This document shows, piece by piece, positions 20,970 through 32,692 of a DNA stretch of 64,000 nt (position 1 is its first letter; every line of letters begins with the position of its first letter). The stretch comes from Clarireedia homoeocarpa (Eukaryota; Ascomycota; Leotiomycetes; Helotiales; Rutstroemiaceae). The notes beneath the pieces were generated by a model. That model saw nothing but the letters and a program-made list of their open reading frames with translations, was not told the DNA's origin and ran no database searches. The stretch is taken from positions 1 to 64,000 of the forward strand of contig LNKV01000052.1 in assembly GCA_001465935.1 (NCBI GenBank), in the 5' to 3' direction. The translations under genes and the position numbers were made by a program.

Positions 20970-22317
20970 GATGATGCTCGTGTCGCCCGCGTGTTTCTCT
21001 TTCGGAGGCGGCCTCAATCCGGGCCTAATGAGGTTGGGGCGATGAAACACGAACAAGTTTGGAAGGATTAAAGAACAACGTAAGGAAAGCAAGTGATTAC
21101 CATCACGTTATGAGCAAAGCAAAGCAAAGCAAAGAATTGAGAGGGAAAGTGCAGGAGATGAAGGGATGGATGGATGGGTGGGTAGGTGGAATCATGAGGT
21201 TATATTCCGTATACCATTATTATTAGAGCCATCATATTAGGCAACAGAGGGAAGCCCGAAGTCTTTGCTTTGGCTGGAAATCGTTGTACGAGTATTATGC
21301 CTAAAAAATGATCGCTGGCGGAGGATCTGTAATATGAGTTGCACTTAACCTCAGGCAACAAGGAACACACGCGAACCTGTTGCTGTGTGTGTTTGTATGT
21401 GTGTTGTGTGTGTATATGTGTGTATATGTGTGTATATATGTGTATATGTGTGTATATGTGTGTACATGTGTGTATATGTATGTACATGTGTGTACATGTG
21501 TGTATGTGTGTGTGGTAAAACGGCAAAGAAAAGGAAACGCGACGAACGCGTTTAAAGCTAGAGTCTCGTGCCTTGTGCGAGGTCTGTTCGCCTATTCCCT
21601 CCATTCACCATATTTCCTTCCCTTCCTTCATCTTAAAAATTCTCGTGGCTGGGTCACAGTGGTGACACTTTGCCAAACCTGCCTCGCCTGCCTCGCTGCC
21701 AGCCACCAATCACTTCCACCTCACACTTGCTGATGCTTGTCGATGCGTGCTGATGCGTGCTGATGCGTGCACCCTAGCGAACCACTGAACACAGGCGGAG
21801 AACTAAATTTTCCCACCCACTACCCACTTCTCATCTCGACATACCCACCCCGACAACCGTCCAGGAGCAACGACTGAACATTACGATATCCAACAACCGC
21901 CACAGGTATTTGCCCTGAATGGGCGCTGGACGGTCGAGTTGGCAACAGAGGTGGACAGTCAATACAATACAAAGTCCAATTGAGTCGGCGCACCCAATTG
22001 CACCTTCGATCTGAGAACCACTTCGAAAGAGTACGATAAGCTACGGTCGCGACACGAACACACATTACGACTCATTACTTACGCTACGCACTCAACACGA
22101 AACATTAGGTACTCGAGCATAGCACAGATCAAAGACATCAAATATCAATAACGACGGATCTGAGACGACTTTCCGACATGAATTTCCGAAACTGACATTA
22201 CGCGATTGAGCTTGTTTACACAAATAGTTTTTCTATTTGCTTCAACGAGGCCGGAAAGTGCTTCTTGTTTTGACCAATCCTTTTCTTTGCTTCTTCCGAT
22301 CGAGTCAATAATTCACG
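20970..22317. promoter_or_regulatory. Divergent promoter region with TG microsatellite
   Basis: The intergenic region between the XRCC4-like gene and Byr4. It holds AAAGC repeats at about 21116-21134 and a long TG/TATG/TACATG array at about 21380-21512. Three tandem GATGCGTGCT units lie at 21735-21767. No gene is supported; open frames through the array are artefacts. Confidence 0.6.
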
Positions 22318-25300
22318 ATGGACCAATTGGTATTGAAACCACGGAAGCCCGTAGAGGATGAAGTAGAGAATTGGGACGATGACGATCTCGATATCGGTGG
22401 GGACGATTTTACATTTCGAAGCGCGTCGGTTGCAACTACTGTTGCCTCAACACATCGGGATTCCATTTCTTCACGAATGTCTATAAGGTCGGACTTTTCT
22501 CACAACGAAGAGACGCATGTCCATCTACCGGGCGATGATGAGAGGGCTACGATTGATGCTATTGCAACTGCAAAGAGAGCTGGAATCCCTTTACCTCAAA
22601 ATGTACCTACATCAGCGCTGTTAGGAGGAACAATCAAACGACTTGGAGGACGAAAAGTACACAAAATTATGCAAGATGATTGGGATGATGGTGATCTCGA
22701 ATTGCCCGCCGAAGGAACTTTAAAGATCAAGCGACCCGATGGTTCAAAGTTCCCAGAAACAATACGACAAGTCAGCGGTCCCACTTCCCTGAGTCCAGTA
22801 AAACCATTGCTAGCAGCTCCCGTATTCCATGTCAGCCCCCAACCGGCACTGAAGACAAAAACTGCCTCAGCCAACATGCTCGAGCGTTTCCGGGATGACG
22901 ATGAAGAAGATTTCCTTGGTGATGGTGAAGCGACCATCAAAGTGTCGAAAAAGCGAGGCCCTACATCACTCATTCCATTCATCACGCCCCCTACGCCGCT
23001 CAAAGAAACAGAAAATGAGGACGATTTCGAGCAAGACCTGCAGCTCCCTTCGGATGGGACTTTAAAACTTTCTACCCGCAAAGATATCCCAATAACACCA
23101 CAAACTTTTCAGGATGATTTCGATGACTGGGGCGAAGGCAGCTTGGGTACTCGATTTGGCGGGACACGAAGAGATAGTCGATCCACCAGAAATACCGATT
23201 TGTATGCTTTAAGTCCTAGTGTGGCTAGCTCGTTAACAGTTGAGAGCGAGGATGAAGGCCTTGACGGCTTGGTCCTCCCTAGCGGCCCTTTAAACTTCGA
23301 TGATATACTCAAAAAGCGACAACAAAACCAATCACCCGAGGCACAAGCTGATGACAAACAATCCTTAAACACCTCGGATGGAAAAGATGACTTCTTGACC
23401 GGACTCGAGATTGGCGACGGCGACGTATTTGATTCCAAAAAGCTTACCTTAAACCGTAACATCAAGGTAAAATATACTAGACAGGAGAGTCCTGCTCGGC
23501 CCAAGCCATCTGTCTCATTAACATTCACAAATAAGCCTGCGCCGGTCGCTACGTCTAGACTGCCTCGCCCACTTGGTCATGAACGTTTGCCTTCGTCTCT
23601 CGAACCTGTCTCAGAAAGTGGTGGGCCCATCCCAAGCCGCAACCGTAGATCCCACTCTAGAGTGGGCGGACACTCTACTCATTCATCAATTAATAGTATT
23701 GGGGCGTCTGCCACTCAAACTTCAATCAACGCATTACCACCGTCCACACCTCGCCGGCGGGAACTTGGCTCAAAAGGATCAGCCACGACATTGCGCAATG
23801 AACCTACAACGACCCATTCACAGCTACTAAAGCTAAAGCGATCAATGCCAACTATGAAAACTTACCAGCCAACGCCAGCAAAGCCAATGAACAACAGGTT
23901 TGAAAGACCACCATCGAGAACCGAGTTCAATAATCGACCCAACTCAATGACTCGGCCTAAAACACCTGTTGAGCGCGATCGTTCCGGTGCTGAGTCAAGC
24001 ATGTCAATTAGGAAGAATCATGTACCATTCCTTCCAGCAGGTGGATCCACTGCTAAGTCGCATCATGTCACCGCAAAAACATCTCGACACTTCCGTCGCA
24101 ACGATTCGGAATCTTCAAGCAATAGCATGGAGTTCCGCCCACCATCAAGAACATTGTCACGACAAACAATACGATCACCGAGCCCGCGAAGAAACCTACG
24201 AGGTGCCGATGCATTGGCTCGTGAAGCTGCTGTCAAGCGACAAATCACCAAACCGGTTCGACGCCGACATTTTGGCGATGGTTGTGAGCTTGATGGTTTC
24301 GATGATTTACCAACGTCTCGAGATGCAGAGCAAAAGTTTGTCAAGGAGCCTATTGGCCGCGGTCCACCGAAGCAACTCGCACTCCGGAACAAAGCTTACC
24401 AAAACATTCTACCTTCACGAACGACAACCCCAATGCCTTTGCCACCATTGACATCGGCCAAAACGAGAGGTGAATTACCACGGTTCGCACGTGATACAGC
24501 TGCAAGTCGGATGGCTAGAGAAGCCTCCATCTCTCAACGCACGCCCTCTGGTTCGGGCGCCCCTCTTGCTGCCCTGACAAACCAGTGGAGGGCAAAGGTC
24601 TCAGCGACCACGGGCCTTAGCCCAATCCATGCTCAGGGTTCGGTTAGGTCCAAGAAAAACAAGGTTCCACAAAAGCCTCAGCTTATCAAACCACTTGGAA
24701 ATGTCAACAATCCTAAATGTACGTCTTAATGTTCTTACCTGTTGTTATGAAATACTAATCCTTCCTTCAGCTGTAAAAGGTATGCAATACGACCCTGTAA
24801 ATTATCGCTGGGATGGAAATGAAAATGAGATGACGGCATTCGACATTCCTGCATCTGCGACGTCGACTACTTCCATTGCTTCGCAGAAACCACAATCGAG
24901 AGATGGACCACAAGTCTATCGTGAGAAAGAGACCTCGACGCCTCGGCCTGCGCTTATTACCAATATTAATTCAGCTCAAAATGTGCAGGTAGTGGGCGGC
25001 ATGGTGTTTGATCCCCAACGCATGTGCTGGCTCAAGATGCCAACGGAGGTCAATAGAACAAAAAGTGAGGCTGGTGATACGATGGATGGGTTTGACGCGC
25101 TTGATGATGAGGAGGAGGATGTATTCAAGGATGTTCCTGATTTGGAGGACGCACCCTCAAAGGAAGCTGATGAAGTTTCGGGTCGAAAGAGTGAGGGTGC
25201 CAGTGGTATGAGCGACTGGCTAGTTGGCGAAGAATTCGACGTTGGGCCAGAGTTTGTTAGAAGACAAAGAGAAGAGGAGGAACGCTGGAGACGAAAGTGC

Positions 25301-25381
25301 GAAAATTGGATTGGGGCTTCACGAGATACGGAAGGCAGTGCTTGGAGATGGAGCATTCGCGACGTAGTTAACGAATTATGA
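22318..25381 (+). CDS. byr4: Byr4/Bfa1-like septation GAP component
   Basis: Two exons, 22318-24718 and 24771-25381, are joined by a 52-nt intron (GTACGT, TACTAATC branch, CAG). The product has 1003 residues. Features of the Byr4 family are an acidic start (ENWDDDDLDIGGDDF), then repeated acidic-plus-LPxxG modules (DDWDDGDLELPAEGTLKI, QDLQLPSDGTLKL, DDFDDWGEGSLG, LVLPSGPLNFDDILKK). These are followed by a long basic, S/P-rich middle and a C-terminal segment with KGMQYDPVNYRWDGNE and GGMVFDPQRMCWLKM. Byr4 with Cdc16/Bub2 is the two-component GAP for the Spg1/Tem1 GTPase at spindle poles, controlling septum formation. Nothing is broken, and length fits filamentous fungi. Confidence 0.88.
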
Positions 25382-25895
25382 TCAACGGTTAAGGGACTGG
25401 GCAACCACGGACATTGTACATTCTTTGGGATAGTACATTCTTCGAATAGAATAGGGAGGGCATGATGATGGCTGGAACATTCGGCTTGTATTATGAAATG
25501 ACGGATGGGAAGATACCTACTTTGGGTTGCATAACGACTCTCTTGTTTTTTTTTTTTTTTTTTTTTTTTTGGTGGTTATTTCATGGCGCAATCTTGGGAC
25601 AAAAACGATATCATTTGGGGCGGAAGAGGGATCAAAGGGGACATCGGCATCTTTGTGGATGATATTGGATGATGACATGCTTGATACGAAGTTTATGACT
25701 GTTATGATTGGGTTTATACTTGTATTCTTGTATTCTAATCCTATCATTCGGTTTTTGATTTCGGATAATACCATATTTCTATTTGGGCTGGGGGAAAAAC
25801 TACTCTCTGTATTTCCATATTATCGTTACTTGTTGTGTTTTGTGCTCGTATCAAGTCTAATACCATCTACTATTTACAAACATCTCTACTCAAAA
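25382..25895. other. 3' region with 25-nt poly-T tract
   Basis: Convergent intergenic space between Byr4 and the aldo-keto reductase. It contains a run of T at 25546-25570. Open frames through the run code homopolymeric phenylalanine or lysine and are artefacts. Confidence 0.7.
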
Positions 25896-27014
25896 TCAAG
25901 ACCTATCATCCTTATCGAATTTTCTAGCCCAAAATCCCCTGAAGTGCTTCTGCAGCCCTATCTCCTTAATATCCTCCACCTCCTTCGGCGTCAACTTAAA
26001 CCCCGCCACCTTCTGATACCCCTTCAACCGGTCCTCATTCCCACTTGTCGTCAGCACCACCATCCCCTGATCAATCACCCACCGCAACGCCACCTCCCCT
26101 GGCGTAACTCCGTACTTCCTCGCCAGATCCTCATACATCCCATCCAGCGGACCGGGCTTCGCTTTCGTCACCGCCGTCAGCGGCGCGTAGGCCGCCACAG
26201 CGATCTTGTGTGAATGCAAGTAGGATACTAAATCGCCGTGCTGCAGGTACGGATGATACTCGATTTGGTTGATTGCCGGGATGATCTTGGCCGTCTCGAG
26301 AATTGCCTCGATGTCCTTTTGCAGGTAGTTGGACACACCAATGGACTTGGCTTTTCCGGAAGCGTGGATCGCTTCCATGTCGGCCCATTTGGCTTGTAGA
26401 TCTGCAGGTGAGCTGGCGAAGAAGGGCGCGTGAATTAGATAAAGGTCGACGTAGTCGAGTTGGAGCTTGCGCAGGGAGTCTTCGAAGGCGGCGAGGGTGG
26501 GCACGTTTTCGGTGCCGGTGATTTTGGTGGTGACGTAGAATTTCTCTCGGGGAAGAGAGGATTCTTTGATTGCGAGACCCATTTCAGTTTCGTTGCCGTA
26601 GACTGGGGGATTGGTCAGGAATAGATATGGGAGTGTCAATTAGAGATTGGAGGCAATACCTTGAGCACCATCTAGGTGGTAGAATCCGGCCTTGATGGCC
26701 ATGACTGTTGTTTCAACAATGTTCCTATCGAAGGTGCCATCTTTACCAAATTTGGAGTTTGCGGTGCCGAGACCATATCCGAGTATGGGAATTTCATTGC
26801 CGTCATTGAGCTTGAGATTGGGGAGCTGCGACATCTGTTTGGGTGCGATGCCCAAGTTACCTGACTCCCCAAATGAAGTTTGATAAGCGCCTGTTGCGGA
26901 GTTCATTATGGTGCGGACAGGAATGAATCTAGAAGTCGCAGTCCTGTGATGAACGCTGAACTGGCACTTCTTGCGGGGAAATCTCGGTGTAGGAGACCTG
27001 AGGATTTTATTCAT
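25896..27014 (-). CDS. Aldo-keto reductase
   Basis: Two exons, 27014-26660 and 26602-25896, are joined by a 57-nt intron (GTATTG..CAG, phase 1). The longest product has 353 residues. The AKR tetrad is present: D and Y in GFYHLDGAQVYGNE, K in VTTKI and H in YLIHAP. GVSNY and the NQIEYHPYLQ motif are also there, with a C-terminal barrel end containing ALRWVIDQG. It reduces carbonyls with NAD(P)H; the substrate is unknown. Start choice is open: 27014 gives a basic N-terminal extension that could target mitochondria, 26906 is intermediate, and 26834 (MSQLPNLKLNDG) matches the usual family start, giving 293 residues. It is divergent from SelO, with a short shared promoter. Confidence 0.87.
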
Positions 27015-27337
27015 CAGGAGACAATAGGGGGGAATTGTTCTTGTTTATCAGAGCAGAAATGAAGACGTAGAAGCTTAGCGACTCTCCTGCTGTATCCCCC
27101 ACCTGCAAATTCAACCCCACCGTGCCCACACTTCTATCATTCTCTCTGAAGCTACAGGCACGACAGGGTACTGACAAGGCAAAGATCGCCAACGCACGCT
27201 TGAGCACGTCATTACTTCAACCTCGGATATGCGACGGCCATAATTGGCCATTTTTGCCTCCATATCCTTATGTAAAAAGAGATAACCTCAATTCGTCCTA
27301 CGACCATAAATCCCCTCCCCTCCTCTGTCAGTTGTTG
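27015..27337. promoter_or_regulatory. Short shared promoter between AKR and SelO
   Basis: Head-to-head starts leave about 320 bp, or more if the AKR uses an inner ATG. The SelO frame is open back to 27122, so part of this is translatable, but no homologous sequence is evident there. Confidence 0.5.
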
Positions 27338-29293
27338 ATGATTCCAAGATTCCTCTCTAGATATACGGTACCCCGCATGCGCATAGCTCAAATGGCCGCT
27401 CATCTCTCGAATGCCACCGCCGCCTCCCATGGCAATTCATCCTATGCCGGCACGTCACTCGCAGACCTCCCCAAGTCATGGACTTTTACTACCTCACTGC
27501 CTGCAGATCCGAAATTCCCTACGCCTGCCGACTCGCATAACACTCCGAGAGATGATATAACGCCGCGACAAGTGAAGGGCGCATTGTTCACCTGGGTGCG
27601 CCCCGAGAAAGCAAAAGATCCGGAGCTACTGGCAGTCAGTCCGGCTGCTATGCGCGATTTAGGCATCAAGGAAGGAGAGGAGAAGACCGAGGAATTCAAA
27701 GAAGTTGTTGCGGGCAACAAAATACTAGGCTGGGATGAAGAGAAACAGGAAGGTGGATATCCATGGGCTCAATGCTACGGTGGGTGGCAATTTGGGTCAT
27801 GGGCCGGACAGCTCGGAGATGGAAGGGCAATATCTTTGTTTGAGACGACCAATCCAAATACAAACAAGAGATACGAATTGCAATTGAAGGGAGCGGGTAT
27901 TACGCCATATTCGAGATTCGCCGACGGGAAGGCTGTGCTGAGATCGAGTATTCGGGAGTTCATCGTTTCAGAAGCTTTACATGGACTGAGGATTCCTACC
28001 ACAAGAGCTCTGTCTCTGACGCTTCTGCCACATGAAAAAGTGCGAAGGGAAACTTTAGAGCCAGGAGCTATAGTGGCAAGATTCGCTGAATCATGGCTAC
28101 GAATTGGAACTTTTGACATCATGCAAGCGCGTGGCGAGAGGGGGCTGATTCGCCAACTGTCTACATACATCGCTGAGAATGTCTTCGACGGATGGGAGTC
28201 ACTCCCTGGTCGTATTGAGTCCGATGAAGGCAAGACCGAGGAAATCAAACGCGGCATTCCCAAAGATACAATTGAAGGACCCGCCGGCCGTGAAGAAAAC
28301 CGTTTCACCCGCCTGTACCGCGAAATTGTCCGTCGCAATGCCCGCACCGTTGCCGAATGGCAGGCCTACGCCTTCACTAACGGCGTCCTCAACACAGATA
28401 ATACATCCATCTTCGGACTCTCCATGGACTTCGGCCCATTCGCATTCTTAGATAATTTTGATCCCAACTACACACCAAACCATGATGATCACATGCTCCG
28501 ATACTCTTACCGCAATCAGCCCACTATAATCTGGTGGAATCTCGTTCGTCTTGGTGAAACATTCGGCGAACTGATTGGAGCTGGTGCAGGTGTCGATGCT
28601 GAAGAGTTCGTAGAAAAAGGAGTTCAACAAGAAGCTGCCGACGAATTAATCGAGCGTGCAGAGAATTTAATAACACGCATCGGAGAGGAGTACCGTGCTA
28701 CATTCATCGATCACTATAAGGTACTCATGAGCGCCCGTGTAGGACTTAGGACATTCAAGGAAGAAGATTTCGATTCCCTGTACAGCGACCTCCTTGACAC
28801 AATGGGCGCGCTCGAACTCGACTTTAACCATTTCTTCCGACGACTTTCATCCCTCTCCATATCCTCCCTCGCCACAAAAGAAGCCCGTAAAGATGCCGCA
28901 AAAACCTTCTTCCACCACGAAGGCGTAACCGGCCTCGGCAATGACGAGGAATCCGCGAAAGAAAGAATCGCCACATGGCTGGAGAAATGGAGGGGTAGGA
29001 TAATAGAAGACTGGGGCGAGGATGACGCGAGTAAAGATGAAGAGAGGATGAATGAGATGAAGAAAGTTAATCCAAAGTTCATACCTAGAGGATGGGTCTT
29101 GGATGAGATTATTAAGAGAGTAGAGAAGGATGGAGAGAGAGAAGTGTTGAGGAGGGTTATGAAAATGGTGGAAGATCCGTTTAGAGAGAGTTGGGCGGAG
29201 GAGGGAGATAAGGAGGCGAGGGAGGAGGAGGAGAGGTGGTGTGGGGATGTGCCGAGGTTGGGGAGGGCTATGCAATGTAGTTGTAGTTCGTGA
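27338..29293 (+). CDS. fmp40: SelO/Fmp40-type protein adenylyltransferase
   Basis: A single exon of 651 residues from 27338; the frame extends upstream to 27122. I choose 27338 because it begins a basic, amphipathic presequence (MIPRFLSRYTVPRMRIA) expected for this mitochondrial protein. Hallmarks of the SelO pseudokinase fold are GGWQFGSWAGQLGDGRAI, LKGAGITPYSRFADGKAVLR, SSIREF, TRALSL, the TNGVLNTDNTSIFGLSMDFG metal/nucleotide loop and NQPTIIWWNL. The C-terminus ends MQCSCSS, where animal homologues have selenocysteine in the same tail; here it is cysteine. The family transfers AMP to redox proteins such as glutaredoxins. Length and motifs are complete. Confidence 0.92.
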   Translation: MIPRFLSRYTVPRMRIAQMAAHLSNATAASHGNSSYAGTSLADLPKSWTFTTSLPADPKFPTPADSHNTPRDDITPRQVKGALFTWVRPEKAKDPELLAVSPAAMRDLGIKEGEEKTEEFKEVVAGNKILGWDEEKQEGGYPWAQCYGGWQFGSWAGQLGDGRAISLFETTNPNTNKRYELQLKGAGITPYSRFADGKAVLRSSIREFIVSEALHGLRIPTTRALSLTLLPHEKVRRETLEPGAIVARFAESWLRIGTFDIMQARGERGLIRQLSTYIAENVFDGWESLPGRIESDEGKTEEIKRGIPKDTIEGPAGREENRFTRLYREIVRRNARTVAEWQAYAFTNGVLNTDNTSIFGLSMDFGPFAFLDNFDPNYTPNHDDHMLRYSYRNQPTIIWWNLVRLGETFGELIGAGAGVDAEEFVEKGVQQEAADELIERAENLITRIGEEYRATFIDHYKVLMSARVGLRTFKEEDFDSLYSDLLDTMGALELDFNHFFRRLSSLSISSLATKEARKDAAKTFFHHEGVTGLGNDEESAKERIATWLEKWRGRIIEDWGEDDASKDEERMNEMKKVNPKFIPRGWVLDEIIKRVEKDGEREVLRRVMKMVEDPFRESWAEEGDKEAREEEERWCGDVPRLGRAMQCSCSS

Positions 29294-30197
29294 GTGGATG
29301 AGTAAGTGATAATGACATGATAGAAGACAAGACGGTTAAAACAGGAAGAGGCTGAAGGATCGTGTATGCATAAATTCATCATCTTTTGCAATACATATTG
29401 GGATATTTCCAAACCAATACAATGTGATCAGTCGTCTTGAAAATCCATCAACGAACATGCGAATACTAGCTAATAAGCCACATACTAATCAAATGACCAT
29501 GGTGTATGTGTACGAAGTATGAAGATGATCTTTACAAGCAAGCATATCTGATGTATGCTGGTGCAAGTACGGGAAATATCTCTCGTCCTGGGCATTTATT
29601 TATAAGTTAGTCAAGACAACGAAACGAAACGAAACGAAACGACTACAGCGAAAAGTGGGGTTTCGCCAAAATCAGGAGGGCTCGCTAAGATGCTGACCAG
29701 ACCAAGCCTACTCGAGTAGATCCTGCGGATGGATGCGCAAAGTATAAAAGCTCGACAGGGAGGATGAAGGGATGAATGAACCGTGATTATATGAGTTCTA
29801 GCGCGTGGTTGGGTTGCTTGGTAAGTTTGATGGAACTCGGTGTGGTACGGTAGGGTAATGGACCATGGTTGTTGGGTGGTTGTTGTACTTTTCGTTGTGG
29901 AAATGCCGATTAGTACCTCTTCAAGCTAGTAGTAGATGGGTTCGATGGAGATCTTCGAGGATAGATTGTCGAGTCAGATAACTTGGGTCATTATATCAAA
30001 CAAAAGGCATGTATGTAAGTTATATCTTGCGATTGTTTGACTGAAGAACTTTCATTGATTCCCAAGACCATGTAAACTAAAACGCGATTTAACCTTGCGA
30101 TAGATAGCCGAAAATAAACCTTTCCCCCTCCAACCCCTAGCTGAAACCAAAGCTCGCCAGACTCCTTCATAGCTGAAATAAATAGTGGTATTTTGCC
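29294..30197. other. Intergenic stretch with GAAAC microsatellite
   Basis: No gene seen. Four tandem GAAAC units occur at 29621-29640. The region covers the 3' ends of SelO and, from the right, the small secreted protein gene. Confidence 0.5.
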
Positions 30198-30716
30198 TTA
30201 GATGTTACACAAGATGGAAGAAACATCATGATTCATGGTACTTAACGGAGCATCGCTTCGAATATCGCTAACCTGTCTAGTCGTAGCAATCTGTCTGCCG
30301 CCATCACGGCACCCGGTATCGCCGTTATGAGATTAGCTTCTAGCACATACAGGTGATATGGAGGGAGACTTACTTGTAGAAGGTGCAATTATAGCCATTT
30401 GCATTGAGCGAGCTGACTTTCTGGTTCAAGCGGCCGACGTTGGACACTGGAGATTGGTAGGATTAGTTAGTTAGTATGAAGGAGAAGATGAGATAGAGGA
30501 AAGGGCAACGGTGAAAGGGGAAAACTAACCGCAGAAACCAAAGTTGAATTTGATGTTGTCATAGTCGTTCATGCCTTTGTTGTAGCAGATGGTGACTAAT
30601 TGACTGATTTGTTGGTCTGGGGTGGGAGGCGCGGGAGAGAAAGGGGACTCGATGATGGGGGCTGCGAGGACGTCGGTGGATGCGATCAGAGTGGATATGA
30701 TTATCTTAGAGAACAT
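30198..30716 (-). CDS. Small secreted four-cysteine protein
   Basis: Three exons, 30716-30530, 30446-30374 and 30294-30198, give 118 residues. Splice sites are GTTAGT..CCAG, then GTAAGT with a GCTAATC branch and GGCAG. Residues 1-19 form a signal peptide (KIIISTLIASTDVLAA, cut before PIIE). The mature part is about 100 residues with four cysteines (VTICYN, FGFCG, GYNCTF, SILCNI), an N-glycosylation site at NCT and no known domain. It is a candidate apoplastic or effector-like secreted protein, which is inference from size and cysteines only. Homology would confirm the exon joins, the last of which is the least certain. Confidence 0.6.
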
Positions 30717-32692
30717 ATTGGCGATTGTCTTGTGTGAAATTCGAAGTAAAGAGGGAAGTTATAGTGAAGGAGTGTTGATTTGATGACTGATGGTGATAAA
30801 GTGATGGCTTTTCTACGTAAAAGGTCGAATTATATTGACGGAGAGGGGCACACAAATCATATCTATCTCGATGTTGAAGCATGTCGAATCACATAAGCAG
30901 GCCAGAGTTCAAAGTGGGCGTTCGATGAATCGAAGTAGAAAATGTATGTTTGATTACAACACTTGCTGAGCAAGTATTGCAGCGCGTCCCCCAATCTACT
31001 ACCTCCCCGCCCCCTGAACAAAGGCTATCTTTTGTTGAGTCTTGCTACCTATACATTTAACCTTTGTTCAGAGGGGGAGGGGGGGAGGGGGTAGTATCGT
31101 ACACCACTTGGCAACCCTAATCCCATTCCCAAATAGGTCGCATGAGAAGATGAAATGAGATGAAGAAAAAAAGATCTGTAGCCATAAACTTTAGAGTTAA
31201 GGTTAAGGTTAGAGACCGACACGACTAGACCTTAATTCTCGGCAAATGAGACTGTAGACAGCCAAGCTAGAAGCTCCACTAGAAGTTTCCACAACACTGG
31301 TTGATCGTGAGTCGTGAGTCGTGAGTCGTGATTCTTTTGCTGAAATAGGATTGGGTCCAGGACGGACTCGAGGAGAACTTCGGATAAACTTGCTCGATTC
31401 TTCCATTATTTTGACCACCAACATTGTCGCTGCGGCTCAAATTAGCGAGACTCCAGACTCCACTGGAAACTCATGCGGCTCTTCACAACCAAAACTTAAT
31501 GGAAATAACCTTTCAACTAGGTTCCTTGGGGGCTCTATCGGTGTTTCTGCGTCATTTCCCACTTTGAGCATCTGCGAAATATCCGTCTTCGCTGGTAGAC
31601 ATCGTGAACATGACTTCGACATCAAAGTGTAGAATTGTAAGACGGGACATGAAGTGGAGGATATCGTATGAAGCTTGGGTGTTTTTGTATTTATGAGATT
31701 TCATGTATGGCTATCAATTTGAGACTTTAGCCACGGAGACAACGTTCCTCGTGCCTCCATGTGAGATCAGCCAAAAGGATTTGGTATCACTGCCTTGGAG
31801 AATAAATGGGGTATCATACAGTATTCCCTCTGCTTGGCGCTTGAGCCTACGATCACACCGAACTTTTAGTTTTTTTCGCATATCCACTAAGGCTGTGCAG
31901 ATGAAGCGGAGCAGAACTACTGTCAACCGCAGCGGATGTGGTTCTATAAGAAATGTCAACGTGCTACAGGCCTAATGCCGATCGACTAGAAACAGCTGTT
32001 CGGGCCTGAGCTAGGTTTATGATTTGACAAGTTTGTCAAGCCTCAATGTGTTGAGACTCTTTCTCTCCACCTCATCACATTCACCATAAAACAATTGGTG
32101 GTTCGACGGCCGTTTTATCATTTTCGTAAGATATACTGCAGTTACTAGTCCAATCTCACAATGACCGTCAAACCTATTCCCCACTTTTTCATTCATTTTC
32201 CTTCGTGTCATTATTTCATCTTATCCATTCATCGGTATCAAACCCCCACATGACACCTGTCGATTCTCAAAGACTGACGTCGTTTATGTCCTAGCAAAGC
32301 CATCCGATCCGCCATTGCCCGGAAATTTCTTCTCCATTTCATTCATTCCAATCCACCTTATAGTTCCCTTGCCATTCAGCACCCCATCGCTAAAAGAAAG
32401 CTGTCCATTCCGCATGCCCACAAGACCTTCCGGGAATCCAGACTGTGCTAGCCAGCCTAATCGATATAGCAGTCGCTCTCCCGTCACACATAGGGGCGGA
32501 GCGTTTGTTGCATACCCATCCTGGTGATACATTCAAGAGAGAATAAAAAGAAAGATAAAACACATAAAAGCATGCCTCCATCCTAGCCTCGCAATTTTGA
32601 TGCGAAACCCTGAAATTCGTCGCAAAGTTTTTGATACAACGCAAAGAAATCCTGTCCTAGTCCTTCAAATGTGTGCGTGATAAAGTGAAGAG
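30717..32692. other. Long intergenic stretch without supported gene
   Basis: It contains a foldback structure (30997-31096, listed separately) and a GTGAGTC array of about four units at 31306-31330. Open frames at 31321-31632, 31703-31975 and their complements show no recognisable domain and no clear exon structure. 32300-32690 should include the Scd6 3' UTR. Confidence 0.45.
30997..31096. repeat. Foldback inverted repeat (hairpin element)
   Basis: The left arm at 30997-31024 (TACTACCTCCCC then GCCCCCTGAACAAAGG) is matched by the inverted right arm at 31061-31096 (CCTTTGTTCAG then a G-rich run then GGGTAGTA). The loop is 36 nt. The right arm has about eight extra bases in its G-rich centre. 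It could be a miniature foldback element or a structured regulatory site; no target duplication is clear. Confidence 0.65.

Noticed and set aside
21200..21604. ORFs rich in H-T-H-I or C-V-Y
   Set aside because: Translations of the TG/TATG array in several frames, with no protein-like flanks.
25527..26213. 228-codon forward ORF
   Set aside because: Begins in a poly-T run and then runs antisense to the aldo-keto reductase.
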